Assembly (NCBI GenBank): GCA_045576675.1
Contig: JAZNGX010000025.1
Span: 1-6,493 of the forward strand
Reading direction: 5' to 3'
Source: JAZNGX01 sp045576675
Lineage (GTDB): Bacteria > Bacillota > Clostridia > Monoglobales > Firm-18
DNA: 6,493 bases
Shown here: positions 1 to 5,831 of the stretch, in pieces
Layout of the letters: every line of letters starts with the position of its first letter
Position numbering within the stretch: position 1 is the stretch's first letter
Notes under the pieces: model-generated
What the model was told of the DNA's origin: nothing
What the model saw: the letters and a program-made list of their open reading frames with translations, nothing else
Database searches by the model: none
Position numbers and translations under genes: made by a program

Positions 1-75
1 TAATGAGTTACTAATGTTTGTTGAGTTATAATTCTTCATACATAAGCTTTTGTAGAATATATTTTTAAAAAACAA
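1..75 (-). CDS. possible start of a further minus-strand gene, cut by the left window edge
   Basis: A reading frame starts with TTG at 75-73 and stays open for 25 codons to position 1. An AAAGGAG ribosome binding site at 84-90 lies 8 bases upstream. It would follow the isomerase gene by about 30 bases, and no terminator-like hairpin separates the two, so it could be the next gene of that operon. The visible residues begin MFFKNIFYKSL and match no family I recognise. An alternative ATG in the same frame (39-37) lacks a good ribosome binding site. Twenty-five open codons in AT-rich DNA are weak evidence; the main support is the ribosome binding site. Confidence 0.25.
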   Translation of the reverse strand, partial: MFFKNIFYKSLCMKNYNSTNISNSL

Positions 76-106
76 AACACTCGCTCCTTTTACGATTGAA
101 ACAATG

Positions 107-955
107 TTATTCCCACATTCCAAGATTTTCTTTTTTGGTAGATATAATAGTTATATTCTTATTTTCGAACAGCTCTTTTGCATTTTTTACAAAATCATCA
201 CAGGTTAAATCTCTGTTCCTTATAATGGATTTCGGGCAGGTAAATCCTATTTCATAGAGCCATACTCCGTTATAACCAACATCATTAAGTGCTTTTATAA
301 TTGCTTGCCAATCAAGCACACCCTCACCGGGAAGCCAATGCCGTTCGTTAATACAATCATAGTCCGAAATATGCGTTGTAACAATTCTGTTGCCGATGTT
401 ATGTATAAAATCTGCTGGATTTTCACTTAGAAGATGGTTTGTATCAAAGCAAACCATAAGGTTTTCATTTACGCTTATAAGCTCTGCTATTTCGGCAGAG
501 TTTTTGCCAAGACATGTACGTGGCAAATCCTCAACCGCAATGACAGCATTGTTTTGTTTTGCGATTTCTGCAAGCGCTCCAAGGCTTTCTTTTGAGCATT
601 TTAATCTTTCAGCACGGTCTTTATCATTAATCGGCTCTGCACTTGGATGAACAATAAATTTTTCTATGCCAATGTCTGAAGCTTTTTTTATAAGCTCTTT
701 ATAATATTTAATTGTTGGCTTGCATAAATCTATGCTTGAAATATCTAATTCAGAAAAGGGTGAGAAGGGCAGATGAAAAGACCACAAGGTTATGTTATAC
801 TTTTCTGCCATAGCTTTTATCTGATTGTAATCTATGTCTGCATATTTTTCAGGTGCCATAGCCAATTCCATTGCCGTTATTCCTGCATCGTGATATTTTT
901 TGAATAAGTCCTCACATATTATTTTGCTGCAAGTTGATAATCCTATCTGATACAT
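107..955 (-). CDS. sugar phosphate isomerase/epimerase family protein (xylose isomerase-like TIM barrel)
   Basis: The 282-aa product has the pattern of the xylose isomerase-like TIM-barrel superfamily (AP endonuclease family 2 fold), whose members isomerise or epimerise sugars and related polyols using a divalent metal, normally in the cytoplasm. Visible elements in order: the first strand MYQIGLST; E30 in 'GITAMELAM'; H61 in 'SFHLPF'; H103 in 'FIVHPS'; E142 in 'AVEDLPR'; D171 and H174 in 'CFDTNHLL'; H195 in 'TTHISDYD'; H206 with 'LPGEG'; and E235 in 'YEIGF'. In the family E142, D171, H195 and E235 would be the metal ligands, so the site looks intact. The frame is open 18 codons further upstream (to 1009), but GGAGG at 964-968 sits 8 bases before the ATG at 955, and the predicted promoter would start transcription near 989, downstream of the two earlier ATGs (1009 and 997). 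The start at 955 is therefore preferred. The substrate cannot be read from the sequence. It is divergent from the HAD phosphatase. Confidence 0.88.
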   Translation of the reverse strand: MYQIGLSTCSKIICEDLFKKYHDAGITAMELAMAPEKYADIDYNQIKAMAEKYNITLWSFHLPFSPFSELDISSIDLCKPTIKYYKELIKKASDIGIEKFIVHPSAEPINDKDRAERLKCSKESLGALAEIAKQNNAVIAVEDLPRTCLGKNSAEIAELISVNENLMVCFDTNHLLSENPADFIHNIGNRIVTTHISDYDCINERHWLPGEGVLDWQAIIKALNDVGYNGVWLYEIGFTCPKSIIRNRDLTCDDFVKNAKELFENKNITIISTKKENLGMWE

Positions 956-963
956 ACATATAT

Positions 964-968
964 CCTCC
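964..968 (-). promoter_or_regulatory. ribosome binding site deciding the isomerase start
   Basis: On the minus strand GGAGG lies 8 bases before ATG 955. The longer in-frame candidates at 1009 and 997 have no such site and lie upstream of the predicted transcription start, so this site fixes the N-terminus at MYQIGLS. Confidence 0.75.
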
Positions 969-995
969 GTAAAACAAACATCTTTCGTTAAATTC

Positions 996-1024
996 ATTAT
1001 ACCAAACAATCAAAACAATTACAA
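996..1024 (-). promoter_or_regulatory. SigA-type promoter of the isomerase gene
   Basis: Reading the minus strand, TTGTAA (1019-1024) and TATAAT (996-1001) are separated by 17 bases, placing the transcription start near 989 and giving a leader of about 34 bases before ATG 955. The -10 is a perfect consensus match and the -35 matches 4 of 6. It is back to back with the phosphatase promoter. Confidence 0.6.
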
Positions 1025-1042
1025 CAAAAAATAATTTTTGTA

Positions 1043-1071
1043 TTGCGTTATTGAAAAAATTTTTATATAAT
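1043..1071 (+). promoter_or_regulatory. probable SigA-type promoter of the HAD phosphatase gene
   Basis: TTGCGT (1043-1048), a 17-base spacer and TATAAT (1066-1071) precede the gene. The predicted start near 1078 coincides with the GGGGTGA ribosome binding site (1078-1084), which would leave a very short leader of about 10 bases. The better looking TTGAAA at 1051-1056 is only 9 bases from this -10 and cannot be its partner. Confidence 0.4.
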
Positions 1072-1088
1072 ATCGTTGGGGTGAAAAT

Positions 1089-1925
1089 ATGAAATTTGAC
1101 GGGATATTATTATGTACAGACCTTGATGAAACACTGCTAAAAAACGACAAAAGTGTTTCACACGAAAATATAGAAGCGATAGAATATTTTAAATCAAATG
1201 GTGGTAAATTTACATTTATAACAGGAAGAATACCACGTGCTGTCAAAGAAACTATTGCTCGTGTAAAACCAAACGCACCAATTGGTTGTTTAAACGGTGC
1301 CAGCATTTATGACTTTGAAAATGATAAAAACCTGTATGAAATGGAAATTGATAAATCAGTATCAGGACTTTTAGAGTATATCGACAAAGAATTTCCAAGT
1401 GTTGGAATTGAAATAGTAACACACGGCTTTTGTTACTTCTGCAAGGAAAACTATCGCACAGAAGAGCATAAAAGAATTGAAAAAGCTCCTGATTTAAAAT
1501 CGGATTTTTACAATGCTCCGGGAAGATGGGCAAAAGTGTTGCTGATTGATGAAAAAGAACCGATAGATAAAATGATTGCACCACTTTTGGCGCATAAGGA
1601 TGCAAAAAACTTTGATTTTGTTCGTTCAACAGATTTTTACTATGAAATATTGCCTCCAGGTGCCAGCAAAGGCAATGTTCTTCTTAAAATTGCTGATATT
1701 CTAAATATAGACAAATGTAAAACAATCGCCGTTGGTGACAATGAGAATGACGTTTCGATGCTTAAAGCAGCAGGTGCCGGATTTGCAGTTTCAAATGCAG
1801 TTGACGCTGCAAAGGAGGCTGCGGACTACATAACCGTAAGTAACGAAGAAAATGCAATTGCAAAAATAATTGGTCAGCTTGACAGTGGTGACCTTATATT
1901 AGAACAAAGCAGTGGTCGAAGGTAA
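1089..1925 (+). CDS. Cof-type HAD-IIB family hydrolase (sugar phosphatase-like)
   Basis: The 278-aa protein carries all four HAD motifs: motif I DLDETL with nucleophile D11 and acid/base D13; motif II threonine T45 in 'FITGR'; motif III lysine K194 in 'PPGASKGN'; and motif IV GDNENDVSML with metal-binding D217 and D221. The insert between motifs II and III (about residues 80-190) is the C2b alpha/beta cap of subclass IIB, the layout of Cof/YbiV/YidA proteins. These are cytoplasmic Mg-dependent phosphatases acting on sugar phosphates, flavin mononucleotide or similar compounds; the substrate is not predictable from the motifs. 'GASKGNVL' and 'VGDNENDVSMLKAAGAGFAVSNA' are close to family consensus and the length is normal. 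The start ATG 1089 is preceded by GGGGTGA at 1078-1084. It is divergent from the isomerase gene, and a sugar-phosphate role for both is an inference from position only. Confidence 0.93.
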   Translation: MKFDGILLCTDLDETLLKNDKSVSHENIEAIEYFKSNGGKFTFITGRIPRAVKETIARVKPNAPIGCLNGASIYDFENDKNLYEMEIDKSVSGLLEYIDKEFPSVGIEIVTHGFCYFCKENYRTEEHKRIEKAPDLKSDFYNAPGRWAKVLLIDEKEPIDKMIAPLLAHKDAKNFDFVRSTDFYYEILPPGASKGNVLLKIADILNIDKCKTIAVGDNENDVSMLKAAGAGFAVSNAVDAAKEAADYITVSNEENAIAKIIGQLDSGDLILEQSSGRR

Positions 1926-1936
1926 AATGCTTTGTT

Positions 1937-1979
1937 TGCCTATGTGCATTTCGGCATAGCCGAAAATTTTGCACGGGCA
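1937..1979. repeat. imperfect palindrome / bulged hairpin between the phosphatase and the tRNA
   Basis: Nested complementary blocks are present: TGCC (1937-1940) with GGCA (1976-1979), GTGCA (1944-1948) with TGCAC (1970-1974), and TTTCGGC (1949-1955) with GCCGAAA (1959-1965) around a 3-base ATA loop. The middle and top stems are contiguous on the left and separated by a 4-base bulge (1966-1969) on the right. No T-tract follows, so it is not itself a normal terminator. It is more GC-rich than the flanks and could be a transcript-end stabilising hairpin or the remnant of a dispersed palindromic repeat. Confidence 0.5.
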
Positions 1980-1985
1980 TAAAAT

Positions 1986-2017
1986 AAAAATCCTCGTATT
2001 TTCATACGAGGATTTTT
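1986..2017. terminator. bidirectional intrinsic terminator between the HAD phosphatase and tRNA-Leu
   Basis: A perfect 13-bp inverted repeat (1986-1998 with 2005-2017) surrounds a 6-base loop. On the minus strand it directly follows the CCA end of the tRNA and runs into TTTTTATTTT, an ideal intrinsic terminator. On the plus strand it ends in five Ts, so it can also stop the phosphatase transcript. Its last base pair uses position 2017, the terminal A of the tRNA CCA. Confidence 0.85.
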
Positions 2018-2104
2018 GGTGCTCGAGACCGGAATCGAACCGGTACGGCTTTAAGGGCCGCAGGATTTTAAGTCCTGTGCGTCTGCCAGTTCCGCCACTC
2101 GAGC
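2017..2104 (-). tRNA. tRNA-Leu (anticodon UAA)
   Basis: The minus strand folds as a class II tRNA of 88 nt including encoded CCA. The acceptor stem is GCTCGAG (2098-2104) with CTCGAGC (2021-2027), the discriminator is A (2020) and CCA occupies 2017-2019. The anticodon stem is CAGGA/TCCTG with loop CTTAAAA, giving anticodon UAA at 2068-2070. A long variable arm (CGGCCCTTAAAGCCG) is followed by the T arm ACCGG-TTCGATT-CCGGT. The long variable arm, the discriminator A and the anticodon agree on leucine, decoding UUA/UUG, common codons in AT-rich genomes. It has its own promoter upstream and a terminator directly at its 3' end, so it is a single-gene transcription unit. Confidence 0.97.
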
Positions 2105-2132
2105 AAACTGCGTTAAAATTGACCGCTCAATT

Positions 2133-2161
2133 ATAATACCACGTTTTTTCCTAAATGTCAA
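2133..2161 (-). promoter_or_regulatory. strong SigA-type promoter of tRNA-Leu
   Basis: On the minus strand TTGACA (2156-2161), a 17-base spacer and TATTAT (2133-2138) with an extended -10 TG are followed by a predicted start near 2126, about 22 bases before the tRNA 5' end at 2104. It faces away from the promoter of the PqqD-like gene. Confidence 0.75.
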
Positions 2162-2178
2162 TTATTTTTTTAAAACTA

Positions 2179-2207
2179 TTGAAAAAATTTTTATAATGAT
2201 ATATAAT
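2179..2207 (+). promoter_or_regulatory. SigA-type promoter of the PqqD-like / ABC exporter operon
   Basis: TTGAAA (2179-2184), exactly 17 bases and TATAAT (2202-2207) give a near-consensus promoter with a predicted start near 2214, leaving about 18 bases of leader before ATG 2232. The ribosome binding site GAAAGGA (2215-2221) sits at the very start of this leader. Confidence 0.7.
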
Positions 2208-2231
2208 TTATTCTGAAAGGATGTGTGTTCA

Positions 2232-2498
2232 ATGAGAATTAAAGATGGATTTATTATAAAACAAGTTGTTGATACTTATGTTGTTGTACCGGTTGGTGAA
2301 AATCTTGTGGATTTTTCGGCTATGATTTCGCTTAACGAAACCGGTGCATTTTTATGGAACAATATGGTAAGTGATGTTACAGAAGATGAGCTTGCCGAAA
2401 AAATGTGTTCAGAATATAACATAGACAAAGAAACTGCTTTGACTGATATTAAAGACTTTGTCGCTACTCTTGAAAGACAGGATAATTTAGAAAAATAG
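2232..2498 (+). CDS. PqqD family protein (RiPP recognition element-like)
   Basis: This 88-aa protein resembles the stand-alone PqqD-like proteins of Firmicutes. An N-terminal beta region (GFIIKQVVDTYVVVPVG, residues 6-22) and the hallmark 'LNETGAFLWNNM' (34-45) are followed by helices starting 'TEDELAEKM' and 'DKETALTDIKDFV'. PqqD is a winged-helix fold that binds the leader of a precursor peptide and presents it to a modifying enzyme; the same fold (RRE) occurs in lasso-peptide and sactipeptide pathways. A longer in-frame start, GTG 2223, is one base from the AAAGGA site (2216-2221), whereas ATG 2232 is 10 bases away, so 2232 is chosen. It ends 10 bases before the ABC exporter and shares its promoter. 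No precursor peptide, radical SAM enzyme, cyclase or protease is visible nearby, so the partner is unknown. Family assignment is good; peptide handling is an inference from family and neighbour. Confidence 0.82.
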   Translation: MRIKDGFIIKQVVDTYVVVPVGENLVDFSAMISLNETGAFLWNNMVSDVTEDELAEKMCSEYNIDKETALTDIKDFVATLERQDNLEK

Positions 2499-2501
2499 GT
2501 G
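2497..2501 (+). promoter_or_regulatory. ribosome binding site supporting a TTG start for the ABC exporter
   Basis: AGGTG lies 7 bases before TTG 2509 and overlaps the TAG stop (2496-2498) of the preceding gene. No ATG or GTG exists in frame before the first membrane helix, so this site and the TTG define the N-terminus. Confidence 0.6.
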
Positions 2502-2508
2502 ATTTTGC

Positions 2509-4161
2509 TTGAAAACCAACCTTAATGTAATCAAATGGATTTATTCAAAAACTAAAAACAAACTTCCGTCGATATTGGTACTTACGGTTTTATCAGCGGT
2601 GATTTCTGTTATAGGCGTACAATTTGCTTTGGCATCAAAAACACTTATAGATAGTGCAGTTAGTTCGCAGGAGGAATTTATTCATAACGGAATTATTATC
2701 GGAATTCTTGTGTTTTTGCAGCTTGTTGCCCAAATCATATATTCGTTGCTTTTTGTAAGAACCGATGGTAAGCTTAAGATTTATTTGAAAACAAGCATAT
2801 TCAATACACTTTTGAAAAAAGACTACTGTGATGTTACGAAATTTCACACAGGTGAGCTTTTGAACAGAATAGAAAGCGATGTTCAAATCATAACATCAGG
2901 CATTGTAAATATAATTCCAAATACAATAGCGTTAGTGACGCAGGTTGTTTTAAGTGTGTTTGCGTTGCTTAGTCTGGATCGTTCGCTTACTTTGATTTTT
3001 TTGGCAATGGCACCTGTTATGATTATTGTATCACGCTTTTACAGTAAGTATATGAAGCCGCTTCATAAAGAGTTTCAGAAAACCAACGGAATAGCACACT
3101 CGTTTATTCTTGAGAGTCTGCAAAACCTGCTTGTATTAAAATCATTTGTAAATGAAAAAGCTGTTACTTCGTTTGCAGAGCATTTGCAAAATGATAATTT
3201 AAAGGTTTCGATAAAAAGAAACAACATAAGTCTTATCGGCAATATTGGCTTTTTCCTTTTGCTGAATGTGGGTTTTTATTTTTCAATGGTATGGTGTGTG
3301 TTTAAGATTTCAGTAGGTGCAATGTCTTACGGAACACTTACTGCAATATTGCAGCTTGTACGCAATGTGCAAACTCCGTTCCGTTCACTTTCCGGCGTTA
3401 TTCCGCAGATTTTTAATGTTATCGCATCTGCAGAACGTTTAATAGAGCTTGAGGATATGAAGGATGATAGTGCGGAGCAAAAGGATTATATAAGCATTTA
3501 CAATAATTTAAAGTCTATTAATGTGAAAAATATATCCTTCAGATATGATGAAGATGATGTGCTAAAGGATGCGTCGGTTACAATTAATAAGGGTGAATTT
3601 GTTGCTATAGCAGGTACGTCTGGCATCGGTAAAAGTACGTTGTTTAAGCTTATAATGGCAATACTAAAGCCTGAGTCCGGTGCTATAACTTTGGAATTGA
3701 ATGATGGTGAAATTAATCTTGACAGTTCTGTCAGAAAGCTTTTTGCTTATGTTCCGCAAACAAATATGCTGTTGTCAGGCACAATTTATGAAAACATACG
3801 TTTTTATAAAGAAGATATCACAGAGGAACATATTAAAGAAGCGGCAAGCCTTGCTTGTGTAACAGACTTTGTAAATGAGCTGCCGGATGGGTTTAATACA
3901 AAAATCGGCGAAAAGGGACTTGGGCTTTCTGAAGGTCAGATTCAAAGAATTGCAATTGCAAGAGCACTTGTTCAGAATTCTCCTGTATTGCTGCTTGATG
4001 AGGCAACCTCTGCATTGGATGAGGAAACTGAAAAAAGAGTTTTGCATAATATCAAAAAATGCAATAATAAAACGTGCATTGTAATATCACACAGACCTGC
4101 AGTTTTTGATTTGTGTGACAAAATTATAAAGATATCCGATAAAAAAATAATAGATGCTTAA
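2509..4161 (+). CDS. ABC transporter, fused permease and ATP-binding protein (exporter half-transporter)
   Basis: This 550-aa half-transporter of the type I exporter fold would work as a homodimer in the cytoplasmic membrane. An N-terminal domain has six probable helices (about residues 19-41, 60-83, 131-153, 156-176, 241-265, 270-285) and 'HTGELLNRIESDV' (113-125), typical of exporter permeases. The ATPase domain follows from about 336: Walker A GTSGIGKS (369-376), Q-loop Q417 in 'YVPQTN', signature LSEGQ (473-477), Walker B LLLDE with D497 and catalytic E498, and H-loop H528 in 'ISHRP'. All catalytic elements are intact. There is no N-terminal C39 peptidase domain, so it would not cleave a double-glycine leader itself. 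It starts with TTG, 10 bases after the PqqD-like gene, in the same operon. This pairing suggests peptide export, but the motifs alone also fit lipid or drug exporters of the MsbA/LmrA type. Confidence 0.93.
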   Translation: MKTNLNVIKWIYSKTKNKLPSILVLTVLSAVISVIGVQFALASKTLIDSAVSSQEEFIHNGIIIGILVFLQLVAQIIYSLLFVRTDGKLKIYLKTSIFNTLLKKDYCDVTKFHTGELLNRIESDVQIITSGIVNIIPNTIALVTQVVLSVFALLSLDRSLTLIFLAMAPVMIIVSRFYSKYMKPLHKEFQKTNGIAHSFILESLQNLLVLKSFVNEKAVTSFAEHLQNDNLKVSIKRNNISLIGNIGFFLLLNVGFYFSMVWCVFKISVGAMSYGTLTAILQLVRNVQTPFRSLSGVIPQIFNVIASAERLIELEDMKDDSAEQKDYISIYNNLKSINVKNISFRYDEDDVLKDASVTINKGEFVAIAGTSGIGKSTLFKLIMAILKPESGAITLELNDGEINLDSSVRKLFAYVPQTNMLLSGTIYENIRFYKEDITEEHIKEAASLACVTDFVNELPDGFNTKIGEKGLGLSEGQIQRIAIARALVQNSPVLLLDEATSALDEETEKRVLHNIKKCNNKTCIVISHRPAVFDLCDKIIKISDKKIIDA

Positions 4162-4167
4162 AGTGTT

Positions 4168-4207
4168 CAAAACCCTTGTTTTGCGTAAATGCAAAACAAG
4201 GGTTTTG
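4168..4207. terminator. bidirectional terminator between convergent operons
   Basis: A perfect 17-bp inverted repeat (4168-4184 with 4191-4207) with a 6-base loop GTAAAT lies 6 bases after the exporter stop and 12 bases before the DUF4173 stop on the other strand. The stem has a GGG/CCC block, and its outer part carries a run of four Ts on the descending arm in both directions, so it can serve both convergent transcripts. The T-run is inside the stem rather than after it, which is slightly atypical. Confidence 0.8.
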
Positions 4208-4219
4208 TGGCGTTTAAGG

Positions 4220-5611
4220 TTAGTTTTGTATGTCGCTAAGTAGTCTTTTCGCATTTTCAACGGAAAGATTAAATCGCTGCCACCTATCAGGAATATCTGA
4301 TTCTGTTTTCTCTTTCAAAAAGTCAGTAATATTATGTAAATCATTTTCGTTATGTGCTTTTTGTGCAAGTGTATGCAATGCGGGGGCAATATCGGCAGAA
4401 AGAGAATAAACATAACAGATATCTTCACGCGTTCCTTTTAAATATTTATCTATCTGGTTTTGGGCAATGATGTTGTCTGTTGGAGTTATGTTTAAAATAG
4501 TATAATACGTCAGTGCAATGATGCAATAAATCAGGATTATGTTGAATTTGGGCTTTGCAATATAAATGAAAGTAATTGCAAGACCAATTGCCTCAAATAC
4601 CAAAAATCCCATAACAAAAAATCTTAATCTTGTAAGCCCATCATCGTTGGTATACAAAAACATACGATAGAATGAAGATATTAAAAGTATTACAGTAACT
4701 GCACATAAATAATGGCAAAGCACCTTGGTGAATGCAAGCCATTTTCCGTTGTGTGATTTGGTTAGCTGTGTGATAATCAGTATTGCTGCGATGTTTACCC
4801 CTGTTAGTGCCAACAATTCAAAAAAGCCTTTTCTCGCATACTCGGTATATGTAAGACCATCCGGTAATGTTGTGCCTGCAAAAAGATATTTGAACTGAAT
4901 TATAACAAAAAACGTATAAATTGCAAGCACTGATATGAGCAATATGTTTATAATGATAAGATCACCTTTGAGCTTTATAGCATGGTCGGCTTCGGATATT
5001 TCATCAGTGTGGGCATTATAAACAATGCCAAAAGCAAAAAGCCCTGCAACAATACCATATAATAATTTAAAGAAAACATTGGCATTAAAGAATTCAAAAA
5101 AATCCAATAAAATGCTTTGCGTTTTTAATGAAAAAACCATATCCGCATTTGAAAGCACTGCAATAAGCAAGAGCATACAGGGCAGTGCTATAATTAAAGC
5201 AGCAAATACTCTTTTTATTACAGGAGCTTTATGACCGCTTGCCTCAATTATCCACTTAAATGGCAGTGGAAAATATGAAAAGGAGGAGGCGATGATGGAA
5301 ATGATATTAAGTATAAAATCAGCACTGTCTCTTTTAATGTTAAAATTAACAAACATACAACCATAAATAATGATACTTACAAATATGTTTGAAATTTTCC
5401 ATACGTTGCTTGAGCTTATAAATGAGTTTAATGAAATTATCAGCAACGGAATAAAAAGCACAAGTTTTTTTCGGTCAGGCACTGTAAACCACAGGCATAT
5501 AAATTGAATTAATGCAAATATTGGCACGCTTATTCCTGCATTTTCAGGAAGAACAAGATATGAAAAGCTTATTGAGGTTATTATTGCATACAAAAGTAAT
5601 TTTGTTTTCAT
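4220..5611 (-). CDS. DUF4173 (DUF4153-like) polytopic membrane protein
   Basis: This 463-aa protein is mostly membrane helices (about 11) up to residue 375, followed by a soluble tail of about 88 residues. Family-like stretches are 'LLLIAVLSNADMVF' (147-160), 'GLTYTEYARKGFFELL' (252-267), 'DDGLTRLRFFVMGFL' (323-337) and the tail with 'QNQIDKYLKG' and 'ADIAPALHTLA' (384-416). These match the DUF4173/DUF4153 membrane proteins, whose biochemical role is not established. ATG 5611 is preceded by AAGGAGG (5619-5625) with 7 bases of spacing; this site is formed by the last codons of the upstream regulator gene, with only two bases between stop and start, so translation is probably coupled. It is the last gene of the DUF2975/regulator operon and stops at the convergent terminator. 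A role in envelope or stress physiology would be speculation. Confidence 0.82.
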   Translation of the reverse strand: MKTKLLLYAIITSISFSYLVLPENAGISVPIFALIQFICLWFTVPDRKKLVLFIPLLIISLNSFISSSNVWKISNIFVSIIIYGCMFVNFNIKRDSADFILNIISIIASSFSYFPLPFKWIIEASGHKAPVIKRVFAALIIALPCMLLLIAVLSNADMVFSLKTQSILLDFFEFFNANVFFKLLYGIVAGLFAFGIVYNAHTDEISEADHAIKLKGDLIIINILLISVLAIYTFFVIIQFKYLFAGTTLPDGLTYTEYARKGFFELLALTGVNIAAILIITQLTKSHNGKWLAFTKVLCHYLCAVTVILLISSFYRMFLYTNDDGLTRLRFFVMGFLVFEAIGLAITFIYIAKPKFNIILIYCIIALTYYTILNITPTDNIIAQNQIDKYLKGTREDICYVYSLSADIAPALHTLAQKAHNENDLHNITDFLKEKTESDIPDRWQRFNLSVENAKRLLSDIQN

Positions 5612-5613
5612 TT

Positions 5614-5820
5614 TTATTCCTCCTTAAATTCCAGAATGTCTGCAGGCTGGCAGTCAAGGGCTTTGCATATATCCTCCAGCGTAGAAAAACGTATAGCCTT
5701 AGCTTTGTTGTTTTTCAAAACAGAAAGATTTGCGGGAGTGATACCGATTTTGTCTGCAAGCTCCATAAGTCCTATTTTCCGTTTTGCCATCATTACGTCA
5801 AGATTTACTATTATCGGCAT
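5614..5820 (-). CDS. small Cro/C1-type (YozG-like) helix-turn-helix regulator
   Basis: The 68-aa protein is a single helix-turn-helix domain: 'MPIIVNLDVMMAKRKIGLMELADKIG' is the first part, 'ITPANLSVLKNNKAKAIRF' holds the recognition helix (about residues 27-38), and 'STLEDICKALDCQPADILEF' is the conserved end. This is the compact Cro/C1 subtype found beside DUF2975 genes in Firmicutes, where such proteins are usually DNA-binding repressors. AAGGAGG (5827-5833) precedes ATG 5820 by 6 bases and overlaps the stop codon of the DUF2975 gene. Its own last codons (Lys-Glu-Glu) supply the ribosome binding site for the DUF4173 gene. The inverted repeat in the operon promoter (6331-6379) is a plausible binding site, which would make it autoregulatory; that is an inference. 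Confidence 0.93.
   Translation of the reverse strand: MPIIVNLDVMMAKRKIGLMELADKIGITPANLSVLKNNKAKAIRFSTLEDICKALDCQPADILEFKEE
5619..5625 (-). promoter_or_regulatory. DUF4173 ribosome binding site inside the regulator's last codons
   Basis: AAGGAGG on the minus strand encodes part of the regulator's C-terminal Lys-Glu-Glu and is at the same time the ribosome binding site for ATG 5611, 7 bases away. It ties translation of the membrane protein to that of the regulator. Confidence 0.75.
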
Positions 5821-5831
5821 AATATCCCTCC

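Noticed and set aside
956..1009. Eighteen extra N-terminal residues on the isomerase
   Set aside because: A GGAGG site 8 bases before ATG 955 and a promoter -10 at 996-1001 place the extra codons largely upstream of transcription.
1051..1056. TTGAAA as -35 box of the phosphatase promoter
   Set aside because: Only 9 bases separate it from TATAAT 1066-1071, and no -10-like sequence lies 16-18 bases downstream.
1252..1629. 125-codon open frame antisense to the phosphatase gene
   Set aside because: It lies wholly opposite a gene with intact HAD motifs, its translation resembles no family, and there is no convincing ribosome binding site.
2223..2231. Longer GTG start for the PqqD-like protein (N-terminus MCS-MRIKDG)
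   Set aside because: The GTG is one base from the AAAGGA ribosome binding site; ATG 2232 has 10 bases of spacing and begins at the usual N-terminus of the family.
2105..2231. Small precursor-peptide gene upstream of the PqqD-like gene
   Set aside because: The interval is filled by two divergent promoters; only about 18 bases separate the plus-strand start site from ATG 2232, leaving no room for a peptide gene. The 4162-4219 gap holds only a terminator.
2509..2960. C39 peptidase domain in the ABC exporter, as in bacteriocin exporters
   Set aside because: The protein enters its first membrane helix by about residue 19, so there is no space for a peptidase domain.
4168..4207. 17-bp perfect inverted repeat as a mobile-element end
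   Set aside because: It is a single compact hairpin with a 6-base loop placed between two convergent stop codons, which fits a bidirectional terminator; no transposase or target duplication is seen.
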